Origin: Prorocentrum cordatum | Taxonomy: Eukaryota; Sar; Dinophyceae; Prorocentrales; Prorocentraceae | Assembly (NCBI GenBank): GCA_963575745.1 | Contig: CAUYUJ010021177.1 | Span: 64,001-128,000, forward strand | Direction of reading: 5' to 3' | Length of the DNA stretch: 64,000 nt | In this document: in pieces, positions 33,408 to 44,230 of the stretch | Layout: each line of letters opens with the position of its first letter | How positions within the stretch are numbered: the stretch's first letter is position 1 | Notes under the pieces: model-generated | Told to the model about the DNA's origin: nothing | Seen by the model: the letters and a program-made list of their open reading frames with translations, nothing else | Database searches by the model: none | Made by a program: the position numbers and the translations under genes

Positions 33408-33836
33408 TTAGCTTTAGCTTTAGCTTCAGCATTTGCTTTAGCGTTAGCTTTAGCTGTAGCTTTTAGTTTGAGCTTAGCTTTAACTTAGCTGTAACTTAGC
33501 TTTAGCTTAGCTTTATCTTAGCTTTAGGTTAGCGCTATCTTAGCTTTAGCTTAGCTTAGGGTAGATTTAGCTTAGCTTAGCTTAGAATTAGCTTATCTTT
33601 CGCTTAGCGTATGTTTAGCTTAGCTTCGGCTTAGCTTTAGCTTAGCTCTAGCTTAGGCTTAGCTTAGCTTTACCTTCTAGTTAGCTTAGCTTCAACTTAG
33701 CATCAGCTTAGCTGCAGCTTAGATTGATATCATATTTAGCTTAGCTTTCGCTTAGCTTCAGCTTAGCTTCAGCTTAGCGTTAGCTTAGCTTTAGCTTAGC
33801 TTTAGCTTAGTTTCAGTTTAGTTTTAGCTTAGCTTT
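33408..33836 (+). repeat. TTAGCTT/TTAGC short tandem array
   Basis: About 430 bp of alternating TTAGCTT and TTAGC units with point changes. A short inverse run (GCTAAG-type) lies at 37485-37540. It resembles a telomere-type repeat in period but the unit is different, and it is internal. Confidence 0.9.
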
Positions 33837-33924
33837 ACTGTTACTACTAACGCTGCGTTTCTAGGGGCTTCAGCTCCTAGGTTGGATCGCGCTGGCCTCA
33901 AGAGGCCCCCTGAGGTCCCATGAA

Positions 33925-34063
33925 GCTCCAAAAGGCGCCCAAGAGGCTCTCAGAAGCACCAGCCATCCACGAGATCCCAACCAGCATCCATGAGGCCTCT
34001 GACCCACCACCCACGCACGGTGGCGGGATGGGCCGACGGCCTCTGGATAAATGCTGAGTGAGT

Positions 34064-34094
<31 letters not shown>

Positions 34095-34331
34095 GGGCGA
34101 GGGCGAAGAAGGATCACATCAGTCGGGGCGCCCCGGATCGGCGGCATTGGCCGAAGGCCACTACAATAAACGCAAACAAATGGACAAATGTGCAAAGAAA
34201 CGTAAGTAAATGCGGCAAGGATTCGGTGAGGGGAGGCAGCGCAACTCGGGTCAGCCCCGGGAGCGCGAGGAAGGAATTGCGGTAGGGAGTCAGGACGCGG
34301 GGAGGGTGGGGAGGAAGCAATCAATCAAAAA
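33925..34331 (+). repeat. ~400-bp dispersed element, copy 2
   Basis: Second copy of the element at 23307-23702, same orientation, 10.6 kb away. The poly-G tract is longer here (about 34063-34084), and a TATG microsatellite begins directly after its end. Confidence 0.8.
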
Positions 34332-34340
34332 AACCTCAAT

Positions 34341-34341
34341 G

Positions 34342-34375
<34 letters not shown>

Positions 34376-34505
34376 TGTATGTATGTATGTATGTATGTAT
34401 GTATGTATGTATGTATATATACGTATGTTTGTATGTATGTATGTATGTATGTATGTATGTGTGTAGGTATGTATGTATGTATGTAAACACACATATATAT
34501 ATATA
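34341..34505 (+). repeat. (TATG)n microsatellite
   Basis: GTAT/TATG tetranucleotides with short TA interruptions, adjoining the dispersed element on one side and a CCAAGAGG-type fragment (34506-34645) on the other. That fragment starts GCATCTGCGGCTTTCACAAC, like the marker core at 36105. Confidence 0.9.
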
Positions 34506-34645
34506 CACGCATCTGCGGCTTTCACAACGTCCAAAACGGCCCAAGAGGCCCCCGAGACTGCCCCGCAGGCTCCCAAGAAGGCTCAACAACGACCACCGGA
34601 GGGCCTCAGGACGGCCCGAAAGGCCTTCAAGACAGCCCAGGAGAT

Positions 34646-34822
34646 GTGTGTATAGGGAGACGGCCGCAAGGCCGTTCCTATACGGGGTCCGTTGGTAAAA
34701 AGCAAGGAGGAGGACTTCTTTTCCAGGGCACTGCACAGGGGCAGTGCTCTGTCAGTGGTAATGCCAATACCTGAACCGATACAGTTGCGGTATGTGATGA
34801 TATAGTGGGGATATGAGCAGAT
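34646..34822 (-). repeat. Direct repeat (possible LTR), copy 1
   Basis: Aligns end to end with 35698-35874. Differences are scattered substitutions, so the copies are not recent. Confidence 0.8.
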
Positions 34823-35697
34823 TTCACAATCGATCTTCAACGATCCTGGCGACAACCAAAGCAAAAAGGGCGTTGAAGCTCTTGCCTGGTGGTAGCCGTT
34901 TGTGCGGCCAAACCCGGCAGGTGTTGGGTCGTGTAAATTTCAATCTGGTCTCGAAGCTCCGCCAGGTCACTGGCGGTGGGAAAAGAATGCGCAACAACGT
35001 TGCGCTGTTGAGAGCCATGCCGGGAGTGTCTTTGAGAGGGGCTGCGGCTGGCGTGCCGAGCAGGAGAGCGAATGTGATGCCGTTCAGGAGCCTGACGCTG
35101 AAACGTCAGCCCAATACGGTTCTTGATGACCCGCGCATGTTCAGAGACGGACGCATTGGTAGGTGACGTGGCCTTAGCCCAGCGGCGGCTGCGCGCGGAA
35201 TCGATGTCAGGAGACGCGTTCGCAACGCTATGGCCGCTGCGGGCGTTGCCACCGACGTCACTCGTGCCAGCGAGGGTAGGGGGATAACAGGCAGGCGTAG
35301 CGAAACCAGCGACGGCGCCGACAGCGGACTGAACAACTGCGGGTGTTGCCACCGACGCGCATGACGCGGGCGCATCAGGCGCCGCGGGAGGCATATCCAG
35401 CCGTTGTCGCGAGGTCCTCGGCGTATGAGCGCGCGCGGGCGGCGGCGGCAACGGCGGGGAATCGGGTGGGAGTTCTCCGAGTGCAGCCGCTCGAAAAGCA
35501 ACGCTGCCTTGTCCTGAGAGGAGGGGAACGGGCATCGCATATTCTCTCGCCCTCCCCATGGCGCCGTCGCGAGCGCTCGCCGTCAAGGACGCCGCGCGCT
35601 TGCTGGCGCTGCGCCCCGAGGGTGCAGCGCCAAACAGCGGAGTCCACGATGGCGCGAATCGCGACAGCGAGGGGCGGACAAGAAAAGGCTGATAACC

Positions 35698-35874
35698 TGT
35701 GTGTGAGGAGACGGCCGAGGAGCCGTTCCTATACGGGGTCCGTTGGTACAAGCAAGGAGGGGGGCTCCTTTTCCAGGGCGCTGCGCAGGGGCAGTACTCT
35801 GTCAGTAGTGATGCCAATGCCTGCGCCGACACAGTTGCGGCATGTGATGATGCAGTGGGGATATGGGCGGACTT
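35698..35874 (-). repeat. Direct repeat (possible LTR), copy 2
   Basis: Pair of the repeat at 34646; about 1052 bp separate the copies. The 361-369-bp repeat family starts immediately to its right. Confidence 0.8.
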
Positions 35875-35879
35875 CGCGC

Positions 35880-36470
35880 CCGGGAGAGCCCCGGGGCGAG
35901 CCCCAGAGGGGCCCCAAAGGTGCACAGCCGTATTCAGATTCTGAGCTTTCGGCCCAAGAGGTCCCCAGGAGGCCCCAAGAAGTCACTAGGGGGCCCCGCG
36001 AGGCCCCCCAAAGGCGCCCGAGAGACCCCGAGGAGGCTCCCGAGAGGCCTCCAGGAGGGCCCCATGAGGCAACGCTCGCCCTATTCCCTGGGGGAACTGT
36101 GAGTTTTCGCATATCTACCTCTGTGGCTTTCACAGCGTGAAGGCGGCCAAACAAGCCACCCAAAGTGCCCGACAAGCTCCAAAGAGGGCCCCGAAACGAC
36201 CCTGATGGGGGTTGCGACACGGCCCGAAAAGCCCTCGAACCAGCCCAAGAGAGCCCCGGGACGAACCCCGGAGGGGCCCCAGAGGCGCGCAACCATATTC
36301 AAATTCCTAGCTTTCGGCCCCAGGAGCTCCCAGGAGGCCACGCGAAGCTTCCAGGATGCCCCAAGAGGCACCCGAGAGGCCCCGAGAGGCCCCCGAACGC
36401 CCCCAGGGCGCTCCCAAAAGGCCCCCAGGAGGCCCAGGGAGGATCCCAGTAGGCACCCAAACTGCTTCGA
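35880..36470 (+). repeat. 361-369-bp repeat family, second locus
   Basis: CCAAGAGG-type sequence with the two markers seen at 761-1396. TATTCAGATT at 35931 returns as TATTCAAATT at 36296 (365 bp). The CGCATATCTACCTCTGTGGC core near 36108 corresponds to CGCATGTGTACGTCTTTGGC near 1020. Confidence 0.8.
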
Positions 36471-36500
36471 ACGCGCCTTTGAACCACGGCCTCTATTTTT

Positions 36501-36734
<234 letters not shown>

Positions 36735-37218
36735 GTGTGATGACGGTGATGATGAAGGTGGTGATGCTAACGACGGTGAGGATGATGATGTGAGCGACGC
36801 TGCAGATCCTTAATCCAGAAGCCGCATTAAAGTGATCATTTGTTTTTTTTGCCCCCCTCTGTCACAGAGGGGCCCTAAGATGCCCCCCCCTCTGTCACGG
36901 AGGACCTCGTTCTGGGTGCTCTTCTGCCACGGGAGCTCCCGATACGATTGGAGGCGATAAAATGTGATGGCGGGATGGGGGATTGGAGGGGGAGGGGGAA
37001 GAAAACGATGAAGGAGAGGAGGCAACGACAGCACCGATGAAAACACCGTTTCTTTTTCCTTCTCCGCTCTGGCAGCGGTCGCCGAGCACGACGGCGCGCG
37101 CGACTCGCCGCCGCCCACGATGCACTGGCAAGGCCTCCGCTGCTGCGGAAGGTCGACGTTCGGCCGATGAGGCCTCCCTCCGCTGCTGCGGAGGGGCGGC
37201 CCCTGTGCGATGGTTCAG
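36735..37218. other. No gene; one strong palindrome
   Basis: CCCCTCTG, TCA, CAGAGGGG (36854-36872) is a perfect 8-bp-arm hairpin. A similar weaker one (CCTCTGTCACGGAGG) follows about 34 bp later. The rest shows no supported frame. Confidence 0.5.
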
Positions 37219-37450
37219 CTAACTAAGTTCTTCCCAGGGATTGGTCTCGGGGGGGTGTTCGACCCACCTCCAGTGTGTCGTATTCGTGGCCTCCCAGTGC
37301 CCCTGGCCGCCACTCCGCCCAGTGTGGCTGCTCCACCACTCACTGGGGCGCGGGTCGCTGCCGAAAGCAACTTGCATGTCGCGCCAGGCGGAGTCGACCC
37401 TGCGGTCCTGCACCGAGGAAGCCTCGCCGCTCGGCTGTTGCCACTCGCGC
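37219..37450 (-). CDS. Probable 3'-terminal exon, Trp/His-rich
   Basis: The last about 75 codons before the TAG at 37221-37219 have an ordinary, Trp-rich composition (motifs SAWRDMQVAFGSD, EWWSSHTGRSGGQGHWEATN and THWRWVEHPP). Upstream of about 37450 the frame passes into TTAGC-type and 77-bp repeat sequence and loses coding character. I read this as an exon whose partner could be the block at 39180-39551, which would put the 77-bp element in the intron. No family recognised. Confidence 0.45.
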
Positions 37451-37677
37451 TCCTCGCCCTCCCTGGTGCGCCACCAGGGAGGGCTAAGCCAGAAGCTAAG
37501 ATGAAATAAGCTAAACTTAGATGAGATAGGCGACGCTAAGCTAAGGGGGCATAACTGGGGGAACCGCGGGGCGGATACAGGGGGAACCGCCCGGGACGCT
37601 TTCCACTGCCTGGCCCCTTTAAGCCCAGAGAGTAAAAACCCTTCTGGGCAGAGCCTAGGTAGGGAATACCTCTTTTT

Positions 37678-39165
37678 CCCAACCATCCTGTGGTGTTGGG
37701 TCCTCGTTTTGAAGAGACAGCGCCCCGCGTCCACTCCTCCCGCTGCCCCCTCCCTCCTCCCCCTCCTTGCCTCTGCTCTCGGCACACCTCTCACGCGTTT
37801 CGTAGCCTCATAGGGAGCTCCACCGAAGGCCCCAGTGGGGGTGTTCGCATGCGGTTCCCCCACCCAGGGCAGCGTTTCGTGGCCCCATAGGGAGCTCCAC
37901 CGAAGGCCCCAGTGGGGGTGTCCACATGCGGTTCCCCCACCCAGGGCAGCGTTTCAGGGAGCTCCACCGAAGGCCCCAGTGGGGTGTCCACATGCGGTTC
38001 CCCCACCCAGGGCAGCGTTTCGTAGCCCCAGAGGGAGCTCCACCGAAGGCCCCAGTGGGGGTGTCCACATGCGGTTCCCCCACCCAGGGCAGCGTTTCGT
38101 GGCCCCATAGGGAGCTCCACCGAAGGCCCCAGTGGGGGTGTCCACATGCGCGGTTCCCCCACCCAGGGCAGCGTTTCGTGGCCCCATAGGGAGCTCCACC
38201 GAAGGCCCCAGTGGGGGTGTCCGCATGCGGTTCCCCCACCCAGGGCAGCGTTTCGTAGCCCCATAGGGAGCTCCACCGAAGGCCCCAGTGGGGGTGTCCA
38301 CATGCGGTTCCCCCACCCAGGGCAGCGTTTCGTAGCCCCATAGGGAGCTCCACCGAAGGCCCCAGTGGGGGTGTTCACATGCGGTTCCCCCACCCAGGGC
38401 AGCGTTTCGTGGCCCCATAGGGAGCTCCACCGAAGGCCCCAGTGGGGGTGTTCGCATGCGGTTCCCCCACCCAGGGCAGCGTTTCGTGGCCCCATAGGGA
38501 GCTCCACCGAAGGCCCCAGTGGGGGTGTTCGCATGCGGTTCCCCCACCCAGGGCAGCGTTTCGTAGCCCCATAGGGAGCTCCACCGAAGGCCCCAGTGGG
38601 GGTGTCCACATGCGGTTCCCCCACCCAGGGCAGCGTTTCGTAGCCCCATAGGGAGCTCCACCGAAGGCCCCAGTGGGGGTGTCCACATGCGGTTCCCCCA
38701 CCCAGGGCAGCGTTTCGTAGCCCCATAGGGAGCTCCACCGAAGGCCCCAGTGGGGGTGTCCACATGCGGTTCCCCCACCCAGGGCAGCGTTTCGTAGCCC
38801 CATAGGGAGCTCCACCGAAGGCCCCAGTGGGGCTGCCCTCATGCGGTTCCCCCACCCAGGGCAGCGTTTCGTAGCCCCAGAGGGAGCTCCACCGTAGGCC
38901 CCAGTGGGGGTGCCCGCATGCGGTTCCCCCACCCAGGGCAGCGTTTCGTGGCCCCACAGAGAGCTCCACCGAAGGCCCCAGTGGGGGTGTCCACATGCGA
39001 TTCCCCCACCCAGGGCAGCGTTTCGTAGCCCCATAGGGAGCACCGAAGGCCCCAGTGGGGGTGTTCGCATGCGTCTCCACTACCCAGAGGTAGCGCCGCC
39101 GAAGACGATATTCACACTTGCGGTATTCACAGTTGCATATGGTTGGGTCCTTCGCCAGGCTAATT
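37678..39165 (-). mobile_element. 77-bp-repeat element, copy 1
   Basis: A left flank (CCCAACCATCCTGTGGTGTT, then GAAGAGACAGCGCCCCGCGT and CTCTCGGCACACCTCTCACG) leads to about 16 tandem 77-bp units (37795-39075). A right flank follows (CTACCCAGAGGTAGCG, CGATATTCACACTTGCGGTA, TATGGTTGGGTCCTTCGCCA). Both flanks and the unit recur in the same order at 41047-42362. CCCAACCAT at 37678-37686 is inverted as ATGGTTGGG at 39139-39147. The 77-bp unit has no stop in the minus frames, so a 586-codon frame crosses it. Its peptide simply cycles every 77 residues and is not evidence of a protein. Confidence 0.65.
37795..39075 (-). repeat. 77-bp tandem array, copy 1
   Basis: Unit contains CATAGGGAGCTCCACCGAAG, GCCCCAGTGGGGGTG, ATGCGGTTCCCCCACCCAGG and GCAGCGTTTCGT. 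Period checked: 38261 to 38338 is 77 bp. A few units are shortened, for example near 37955 and 39045. Confidence 0.9.
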
Positions 39166-39179
39166 CCTTCAGAGTCCCC

Positions 39180-39551
39180 CTCCCCTGCGCGGCGCGCGGA
39201 GCGCGCCGCCAAGAAATCCGCGCGGAGCGCCAACAGTTTAGGTTTCTGGCGTTTTTCCTTCTTCGGGCCTCCCTCGAACATGGTCAGGCCGAGGTAATCG
39301 GCAGCCGAAGCGCTCTCATTCACTGCTTGCAATGCCTCGCCTAACGCCCAATGTATCGCGCCTTGCCACTGTTGCGTGCGAGCGGCGTGTGCCACTGCTG
39401 GTGGCGGTTGCCGTGCCAGCCACCGATCCCTAGAGGATCTGCTTGCAGCACTGGCGCCCTCGCCCGTGGCCGAGCGCCGTGACCCCGCCATGGGGAGTCT
39501 GACGATCTGGATCGGCACGCCAGGAAACCACTTCAGGAAGCACGTAGGCAA
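39180..39551 (-). CDS. Probable coding fragment
   Basis: From ATG 39551 about 120 codons of ordinary composition (motifs FLKWFPGVPIQIVRLPMAGS, IHWALGEALQAVNESASAAD, GPKKEKRQKPKLLALRADFL) run up to the border of the 77-bp element, where coding character stops. It may be an exon of the same gene as 37219-37450 or a decayed mobile-element fragment. No domain recognised. Confidence 0.4.
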
Positions 39552-40440
39552 CCACAGACCAAGCCATCACGCGACAGCATGCCGGCTTTCATGGCCCCGA
39601 TGTAGGAGTCCGCGTGTAAGGGCGCACCTCACACAGCTTGGCTCCGAATTCATGGCTATGGGAGATGGGAGAGGAGAAGGATGACGCGAGGAACGTTGAG
39701 CGAGAACGAACTTTGTCCTGGGCGGCATCCACAGAAGCCACGGCGCGAGGCCTGGGCTGGCGAACGCTTTGCAGCAGTCGGGGGAACTTGTGAGATAAGT
39801 CGCAGCGGGTCTCGGTGATCGCATCGGACGGCGACAGGATCTTCCATCGTTGACTCCGAATCTGACTCTTCGTAGCGCAGAAAGACTGTGCGGACAAATC
39901 TGCAAGAGATCGGGAATGTACTCGAATCAGCCTATGCTTGTCTCGGCCACTCTACGCTTCCCTTTTCTACACGGCGCCGCTCAACTCTGCCGTGCTCCAC
40001 CCTGCCGTGCCCTCCCTCGCCCTACCCGATCCTAGCCACCAGGCCCTGCCCCATTTTACGCTGCCCTACTCCGCTCCAGTGCACTCCACTCTACTTCCAA
40101 CTATTCCACTCTACTTTCATCTCCTCTCCTCTCCAACCCTCTTGATCCCCACCTGCTCCTACCCTACTCCTCCTCTTCTTTCCCTGCGCTGTGCTATATT
40201 ATACTCTATTGTGCACCACCCTGCTATTCTATACGTCACGGTTCATTTTCCGGCTGTGCTCTGACTCGCGAAAGACCTTCCACAGCTGATCCTCAGGAGA
40301 CCTCCAGATCCACCTAAGTTCGTATGGAATAAACTGCGTCGAACTACGTCGACCTATCTGGCTTCACCCCACCAATTCGAGCGCAGAACAACCGCTAAAC
40401 CCTGAGGGTGACGAGTGGCCCGCTCCAGAAACTCTGAACC
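39552..40440. other. No gene supported
   Basis: 39575-39900 has weak minus-strand frames that may continue the fragment at 39180-39551. 39940-40260 is C/T-rich sequence with CCCT and CTACT-type words and no reading frame of interest. Confidence 0.4.
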
Positions 40441-40830
40441 CTCGAATGCCATCTCTTAAGTGCGATCCTTTGCTCCCGCCAGCTTCCGCTGCCCAGGTGC
40501 ACCTCTCTTCACGATCGCGACAGGAATGTCGGGAGGAGGAGGAGGAGGAGGAGGAGGAGGAGGAGGAGGAGGAGGAGGAGGAGGAGGAGGAGGAGGAGGA
40601 TCCTTTGCTCCCGCCAGCTTCCGCCTCCTTCCGCGGCCCGTCGGCCGAGGGAAGGGAGGTCAGCATCTCGATCCCTCGACGGGCGACGCCCGTCCTGGAC
40701 CGCCCCAAGCGCACCTCTCTTCACGCTCGCGACAGGAGTGTCGGGAGGAGGAGGAGGAGGAGGAGGAGGAGGAGGAGGAGGAGGAGGAGGAGGAGGAGGA
40801 AGAGGAGGAGGACACGCAAGCCCAAGGTCG
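40441..40830 (+). repeat. GGA runs inside a partial tandem duplication
   Basis: Two AGGAGG runs (about 40533-40600 and 40745-40810) each follow GCGACAGGA(A/G)TGTCGGGAGG. GATCCTTTGCTCCCGCCAGC occurs at 40463 and 40599, and GCACCTCTCTTCACG at 40499 and 40711. So two overlapping duplications (136 and 212 bp apart) carry the microsatellite. Confidence 0.75.
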
Positions 40831-41046
40831 GGGGATCGGAATACACTCCCCAACGCACGCTGCCGCTAGCCCCCCCCGTTGCCAGTGCAGCCTGGCGAAG
40901 GAGAGGGAGCGGAAGCGAGAAGAACGCAGGCGACGAAGGACGCGGAGGCGGGAGGCTAGGGCCAGAGGGAGAAGGCAGGAGGGCGGGTAGAGGGAAGGGA
41001 CAGAGGGATGGCAGCGAGCAGAAAGCAGAGGGAATCTTACATTTTT

Positions 41047-42362
41047 CCCAACCATCCTGTGGTGTTGGGTCCTCGTGTTGAAGAGACAGCGCCCCGCGTC
41101 TCCTTCCTTCCTTCCTTCCTTCCTCCCTCCTCCCCCTCCTCCCTTTTCCGTCCTCCCTCCTCCCTCCTCCCCCTCCCCCTCCTTGCCTTTGCTCTCGGCA
41201 CACCTCTCACGCGTTTCCTCACCCCGTAGGGAGCTCCACCGAAAGCCCCAATGGGGGTGCACGCATGCGGTTCCCCCACCCAAGGCAGCGTTTCGTGGCC
41301 CCATAGGGAGCTCCACCTAAGGCCCCAGTGGGAGTGCCCGCGTGCGGTTCCCCCACCCAGGGCAGCGTTTCGTAGCCCCAGAGGGAGCCCCACCGAAGGC
41401 CCCAGAGGGGGTGTCCGCATGCGGTTCCCCCACTCAGGGCAGCGTTTCGTAGCCCCATAGGGAGCTCCACCGAAGGCCCCAGTGGGGGTGCTCGCATGCG
41501 GTTCCCCCACCCAAGGCAACGTTTCGTGGCCCCATAGGGAGCTCCACCGTAGGCCCTAGTGGGGGTGCCCGCATGCGGTTCCCCCACCCAGGGCAGCGTT
41601 TCGTAGCCCCATCGGGAGCCCCACCGAAGGCCCCGGTGGGGGTGCCCGCCTGCGGTTCCCCCACCCAGGGCAGCGTTTCGTGCCCCCATAGAGAGGTCCA
41701 CCGTAGGCCCCAGTGGGGGTGCCCGCATGCGGTTCCCCCACTCAGGTCAGCGTTTCGTAGCCATATAGGGAGCTCCACCGAAGGCCCCAGTGGGGGTGCC
41801 CGCATGCGGTTCCCCACCCAGGGCAGCGTTTCGTAGCCCCATAGGAAGCTCCACCGAAGGCCCCAGTGGGGGTGCCCGCATGCGGTTCCTCCACCCAGGG
41901 CAGCGTCTCGTGGCCCCATAGGGAGCTCTATCGAAGGCCCCGATGGGGGTGCCCGCATGCGGTTCCCCCACCCAGTGCAGCGTTTCGTAGCCCCATAGGG
42001 AGCTCCACCGACGGCCCTAGTGGGGTTGCCCACATGCGGTTCCCCCACCCAGGGCAGCGTTTCGTAGCCCCATAGGGAGCTCCACCGACGGCCCCAGTGG
42101 GGGTGCCCGCATGCGGTTCCCCCACCCAGGGAAGCGCTTCGTGGCCCCATAGGGAGCTCCACCGAAGGCCCCAGTGGGGGTGCCCGCATGCGGTTCCCCC
42201 ACCCAGGGCAGCGTTTCGTAGCCCCATAAGGAGCTCCACCGAAGGCCCCAGTGGGGGTGTTCGCATGCGTCTCCCCTACCCAGAGGTAGCGCCACCGAAA
42301 CGATATTCATATTTGCGGTATTCACAACTACATATGGTTGGGTCCTTCGCCAGGCTAATTTT
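41047..42362 (-). mobile_element. 77-bp-repeat element, copy 2
   Basis: Same left flank, 77-bp array and right flank as copy 1, same orientation, about 3.3 kb to the right. Inverted 9-mers CCCAACCAT (41047-41055) and ATGGTTGGG (42334-42342) are conserved. A C/T microsatellite is expanded in the left flank. The array is shorter (about 13-14 units), which explains the length difference. Confidence 0.65.
41215..42272 (-). repeat. 77-bp tandem array, copy 2
   Basis: Same unit as 37795-39075. Most units here read GTGCCCGCATGCGG where copy 1 has mainly GTGTCCACATGCGG, so each array has homogenised separately. Confidence 0.9.
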
Positions 42363-43190
42363 TTTTGGGGGGGGGGCAGCTCTCGCTGACTTTGTTACGT
42401 TGAATGTAAAAGGCGGTCCGCCAAGCGGCGGAGCAGTGACATAATAGGCATCTCTAGCAGAGGGAATATGACAATGAGGAGAGGGGGAGCGGAAGGGGCG
42501 AATTGGGCGAAGGAGGGGGCGCTGGGGGATAAGGGGGGGGCAGCCGCCAGCAACCAGGTCCGCCAGCCGTGCTTTCACAACGTGGGCCTCTGCAGATCTC
42601 CACACGCTCCCCAGGGAAGCTTTCTTGATTGTCAGAGGGCCCCACGACAGCTCCCAGAGGCTCCAACTCTGAGTGAACCACCCGTCGCGATCTTTTCACA
42701 GCGCGGGAGGCTTCGGGGCCTCAAGACCTCGGGATCTTGGTGCACCTCGGGCCCCAGGCTCCCCTGGGCGCCTGCCCCAAAACCAACTCTTCGTTCGGAG
42801 CTGCCTCTTGGCGGGTCCCTGGGCCCGAAAACGCTGACCGTGGGCGGCCAGGAATCAACAAGACACATCGAACTCGTTTGTCTCGAATCCGTGGAAGCCT
42901 GGGTCGCAAGAGTGCCTCTTTCTCCGCCTCGGCGCTCCCCACGGCGACTCTGTCGCACCGCTCTCGGCGGGAACGGTCGCACCGTTCTCGGAAAGGGAGG
43001 AGGAGGAAGAGGAGGAGGAAGAAGAAGGGGAGGAGGACAAGCAAAGACGCGGCAGATTCGCCGGCCCAACGGGCCAGAGGCGTGCTAAGACCTCCGGTAA
43101 CTGCTTTACAATAATTCTACTTAGCACGCGCGGGGCGGCCCCTGAGGGTCCCCGGAAGAAAAGTACCCCGGGCGACGCCCGGGCGCTGCG
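42363..43190. other. No gene supported
   Basis: Begins with a poly-G tract beside the element. It holds a GAGGAGGAAGAAG patch near 43000 and the palindrome-like GGCGGTCCGCCAAGCGGCGG near 42410. No convincing frame. Confidence 0.4.
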
Positions 43191-43204
43191 GGTCAGAGAT
43201 GCTT

Positions 43205-44230
43205 CTCCTACTGGGCGCCGCCCTCGAGGCCGCCCAGAGAGCCCTAAGCAAGGCCAAGAGGCCGCCAAGAGCCCCTCAAGATGATACAAGAGAGCTCCGA
43301 GATGCCACAATATCACTCCAAGACGCACAAGATGCCCCCCCAGACGGCCCGACACGTTTCCAAGAGCACTCTCAAGAGGGCACCAAGAGGCAAAATTCAT
43401 TGCTTCTCCTGAGGTTTGGGACAGATTTGAGCGTTTTCACCTATTCGGCTTCCCGACACCCCTAGACGGCCCAATAGGCCCCCAAGACCGCCCCAAGATG
43501 GCCCAAGAGGCCCCCAAGAGGGCTGTAAGACGGCCCAAGAGGGCTCCGAAACGGCCCAAGAGGCTTCCAAGACGGCCCAAGAAGGCCCCAAGAGAGGTCC
43601 CAGGAGGGAACACGAGTCAACATTTCGAGCTCCCGGCCGTAAGAAGGCCCCAGGAGTCCCCAAGATGCCCCTAAGAGACCCCAAGACGTCCCCAACAGGC
43701 CCCCAGGAGGCCCCAAGAGGCCCCCACGCGGCCCCAGGAGGGCCCCAAGAGGCAAAACTCATTGCTTTTCCTTAGGTTTTGGACAGATTTTGGCGTTTCC
43801 ATCTTTTCGGCTTCCCCACACCCCAAGACGGCCCAAGAGGCCCCCACGACCGCCCCAAGGGGGCACAAGAGGGCCCCAAGAGGGCCCTAAGACGGCCCAG
43901 GAGGGCTCCAAGACGGCCCAAGAGGCTTCCAAGACGGGCCCATGAAGGCCCCAAGAGAGGTCCCAGGGGGGGAACACGAAACAACATTTCGAGCCCTCGG
44001 CCCTAGGAAGCCCCCAGGAAATTTCCCAAGAGGCCCCCAAGAGGCCCCAAGAGGCCCCAAACAGGCCCTCAGGAGGCCTCCAAGAGGCCCCCAGGCGGTT
44101 CCAGGAGGTCCCTCAAATGCCCCCCCGAGCACGCAAGCAAGTGCCAACGACCCGACGCGTTTAAGAGTCCCCACGAGGCCACCAAGAGGCCTCCCGAAAG
44201 AGTCCCCATAGGCAAAACGCTTCCAGACGG
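43205..44230 (+). repeat. 361-369-bp repeat family, third locus
   Basis: CCAAGAGG-type sequence with clear higher period. CAAAATTCATTGC at 43391 returns as CAAAACTCATTGC at 43753 (362 bp). AACATTTCGAGC at 43619 returns at 43983 (364 bp). Markers correspond to those near 981-1350 and 35931-36296, with GCGTTTTCACCTATTCGGCT as the local form of the second core. Confidence 0.85.

Larger units (their letters stand above)
34646..35874 (-). mobile_element. Possible short LTR-flanked element
   Basis: Direct repeats of about 177 bp, 34646-34822 and 35698-35874, flank about 875 bp. Shared blocks are CCGTTCCTATACGGGGTCCG, GGTA, GCAAGGAGG, CTTTTCCAGGGC, CTCTGTCAGT and ACAGTTGCGG. The inner part carries a long minus-strand open frame (34837-35925 including one repeat). 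Its Pro/Ala-rich body and Glu/Gln-rich end (SDLAELRDQIEIYTTQ near 34940) could be a gag-like remnant. I find no reverse transcriptase, integrase or clear primer-binding site. A non-autonomous retroelement or a simple ~1.05-kb direct duplication would both fit. Confidence 0.4.

Noticed and set aside
33408-33836. Internal telomere
   Set aside because: The unit is TTAGC/TTAGCTT, not TTTAGGG or TTAGGG, and it lies far from any contig end.
37795-39075. CRISPR array or coding minisatellite in the 77-bp repeats
   Set aside because: Units are contiguous without unique spacers, and the two arrays share flanks as an element.
37791-39551. 586-codon minus-strand frame as one protein
   Set aside because: Most of it is the 77-bp repeat translated through three phases, giving a peptide that cycles every 77 residues. 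Only the first part (39551-39180) has ordinary composition, and it is reported separately.
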